This document shows positions 63,113 through 64,000 of a stretch of DNA of 64,000 nt, piece by piece; the stretch's first letter is position 1, and every line of letters begins with the position of its first letter. Both the position numbers and the translations under genes were made by a program. The stretch lies in the NCBI GenBank assembly GCA_016859345.1, contig CM029126.1, positions 5,105,001 through 5,169,000 on the forward strand, written 5' to 3'. This DNA is from Istiophorus platypterus. Its lineage: Eukaryota; Chordata; Actinopteri; Istiophoriformes; Istiophoridae. The notes below the pieces were generated by a model. The model was not told the DNA's origin, made no database searches, and saw nothing but the letters and a program-made list of their open reading frames with translations.

Positions 63113-64000
63113 CAGTGCTGCGCCTTCCGCTCATCCATCTGGTTCGCCTGGGAAATGACAGTTTTCGACATTTGCATTCGAAAGAAAGGGGGGGGGGTAT
63201 TACCAGGCTCCATTTGAATTGCTTTCTGCCTGATTTGAACCTCGCTCACATCTCGCGTTTTTGTGTTTTTTTCAAGGCAGAGCAGAGCAAATATTTCACT
63301 CGGTCACATCACGACAAATGCAACTCTTTCCACTTTGATTTAGTAAGATATGAGCCAGGAGAAGTGACACATGTACTGTAGGCAAATTTCCGAGCCCCGT
63401 TTCCCCTCTCATGAGATGCGCTGCATTATGTATATTTCTGCTTGATGTAAACAACAGTTAGCTGGAGAGCTTTTAATGCATTATTCAAGGTTATACTATT
63501 AACTCGGTTACAATGAAATGGGCCCTTTTAAGTTCTGCATCAGCAGAGTCACATCACTCCTGCAGAACATTAAAAGGAATATGAGGATGACTTGTAGCAT
63601 GAATACGATCCAATTGCTTTTGATTCACTTCACGTCCGTCATTGAACCATTTGAACCATTTGAAAAAATGTAGCATCCTTGGAAAAAATTTCCAGTGTAT
63701 TTGTGAGTCCAGCTCAGGGCTACACAAATCTCATCTTGTATTACTTTTTCATTTCCCTTCTATTTTGCACCTGCCAGGTGAGAACTTTTGTTCATGATAT
63801 AATTATGATGCTGAAGGTGTTATTATAGTATGCTGCATACAAATGTTTCCTGCCTGTGGAGAAATCAGAAATTAATTTTAAAACAGATGCAGAGTGCAGC
63901 GCATACATCTTCAATTGCCTAAAAATAAAGAATACCAGCACCCTAGAAGTCACATAGTAAGATTCTTAGAAACTTCATGCCCGTTGTAAAAATAACAAAA

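Larger units (their letters stand above)
56646..64000 (+). other. rftn1: rftn1 intron 4, incomplete (phase 1)
   Basis: Begins with GTGAGT and continues past the window. I searched the translated frames for the expected continuation (the FTLFNK and SGLDANWL regions of raftlin) and found none. It holds a 15-bp tandem duplication (57462-57498), a C12 run (58230-58241), short GT arrays (61068-61086 and 63032-63085), overlapping palindromes (60840-60861) and a GCC-rich tract (62989-63022). The stretches 58750-60800 and 61100-62950 show AT-rich unique sequence only. An open segment at 58490-58680 between pyrimidine-rich ends is discussed among the rejected items. Confidence 0.85.

Overview
This window is vertebrate genomic DNA, most likely from a ray-finned (teleost, probably percomorph) fish. 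The evidence is large introns with consensus GT-AG boundaries, very many (CA)n/(GT)n microsatellites and G/C homopolymers, and interspersed repeats that I recognise as typical of perch-like fish genomes. No bacterial, phage or plasmid feature is visible. Almost all translated open frames are chance frames over introns or microsatellites.

Only one gene can be supported: the 5' half of raftlin (rftn1) on the + strand. Four coding exons join in frame (10428-10575, 39431-39608, 50481-50589, 56168-56645; intron phases 1, 2, 0, 1). Together they encode about the first 304 residues. The protein starts MGCG, a dual-acylation signal, followed by the raftlin-family globular region and then a serine/proline/glutamate-rich linker. 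The rest of the gene, including the second conserved half, lies beyond position 64000. An untranslated leader exon is expected upstream but could not be placed.

Layout: 1-10390 is upstream sequence (intergenic, or an intron following an unseen leader exon) with simple repeats and one weak exon-like segment at the left edge. 10391-10427 is leader sequence just before the ATG. 10576-39430 is intron 1 (28.9 kb), holding the largest microsatellite (13424-13887), several old interspersed repeats and two CpG-rich or conserved-looking segments. 39609-50480 is intron 2 (10.9 kb), with a roughly 0.8-kb element bounded by terminal inverted repeats and an internally repeated interspersed repeat. 50590-56167 is intron 3 (5.6 kb), with an inverted-repeat element, a 32-bp minisatellite and a NAGNAG acceptor. 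56646-64000 is the start of intron 4.

I found no new biological system. The more interesting signals are structural: the tandem NAGNAG acceptor of exon 4, a higher-order (TG)n array, the 32-bp minisatellite, two inverted-repeat transposon-like elements, and an interspersed repeat present in the same orientation in introns 1, 2 and 3.
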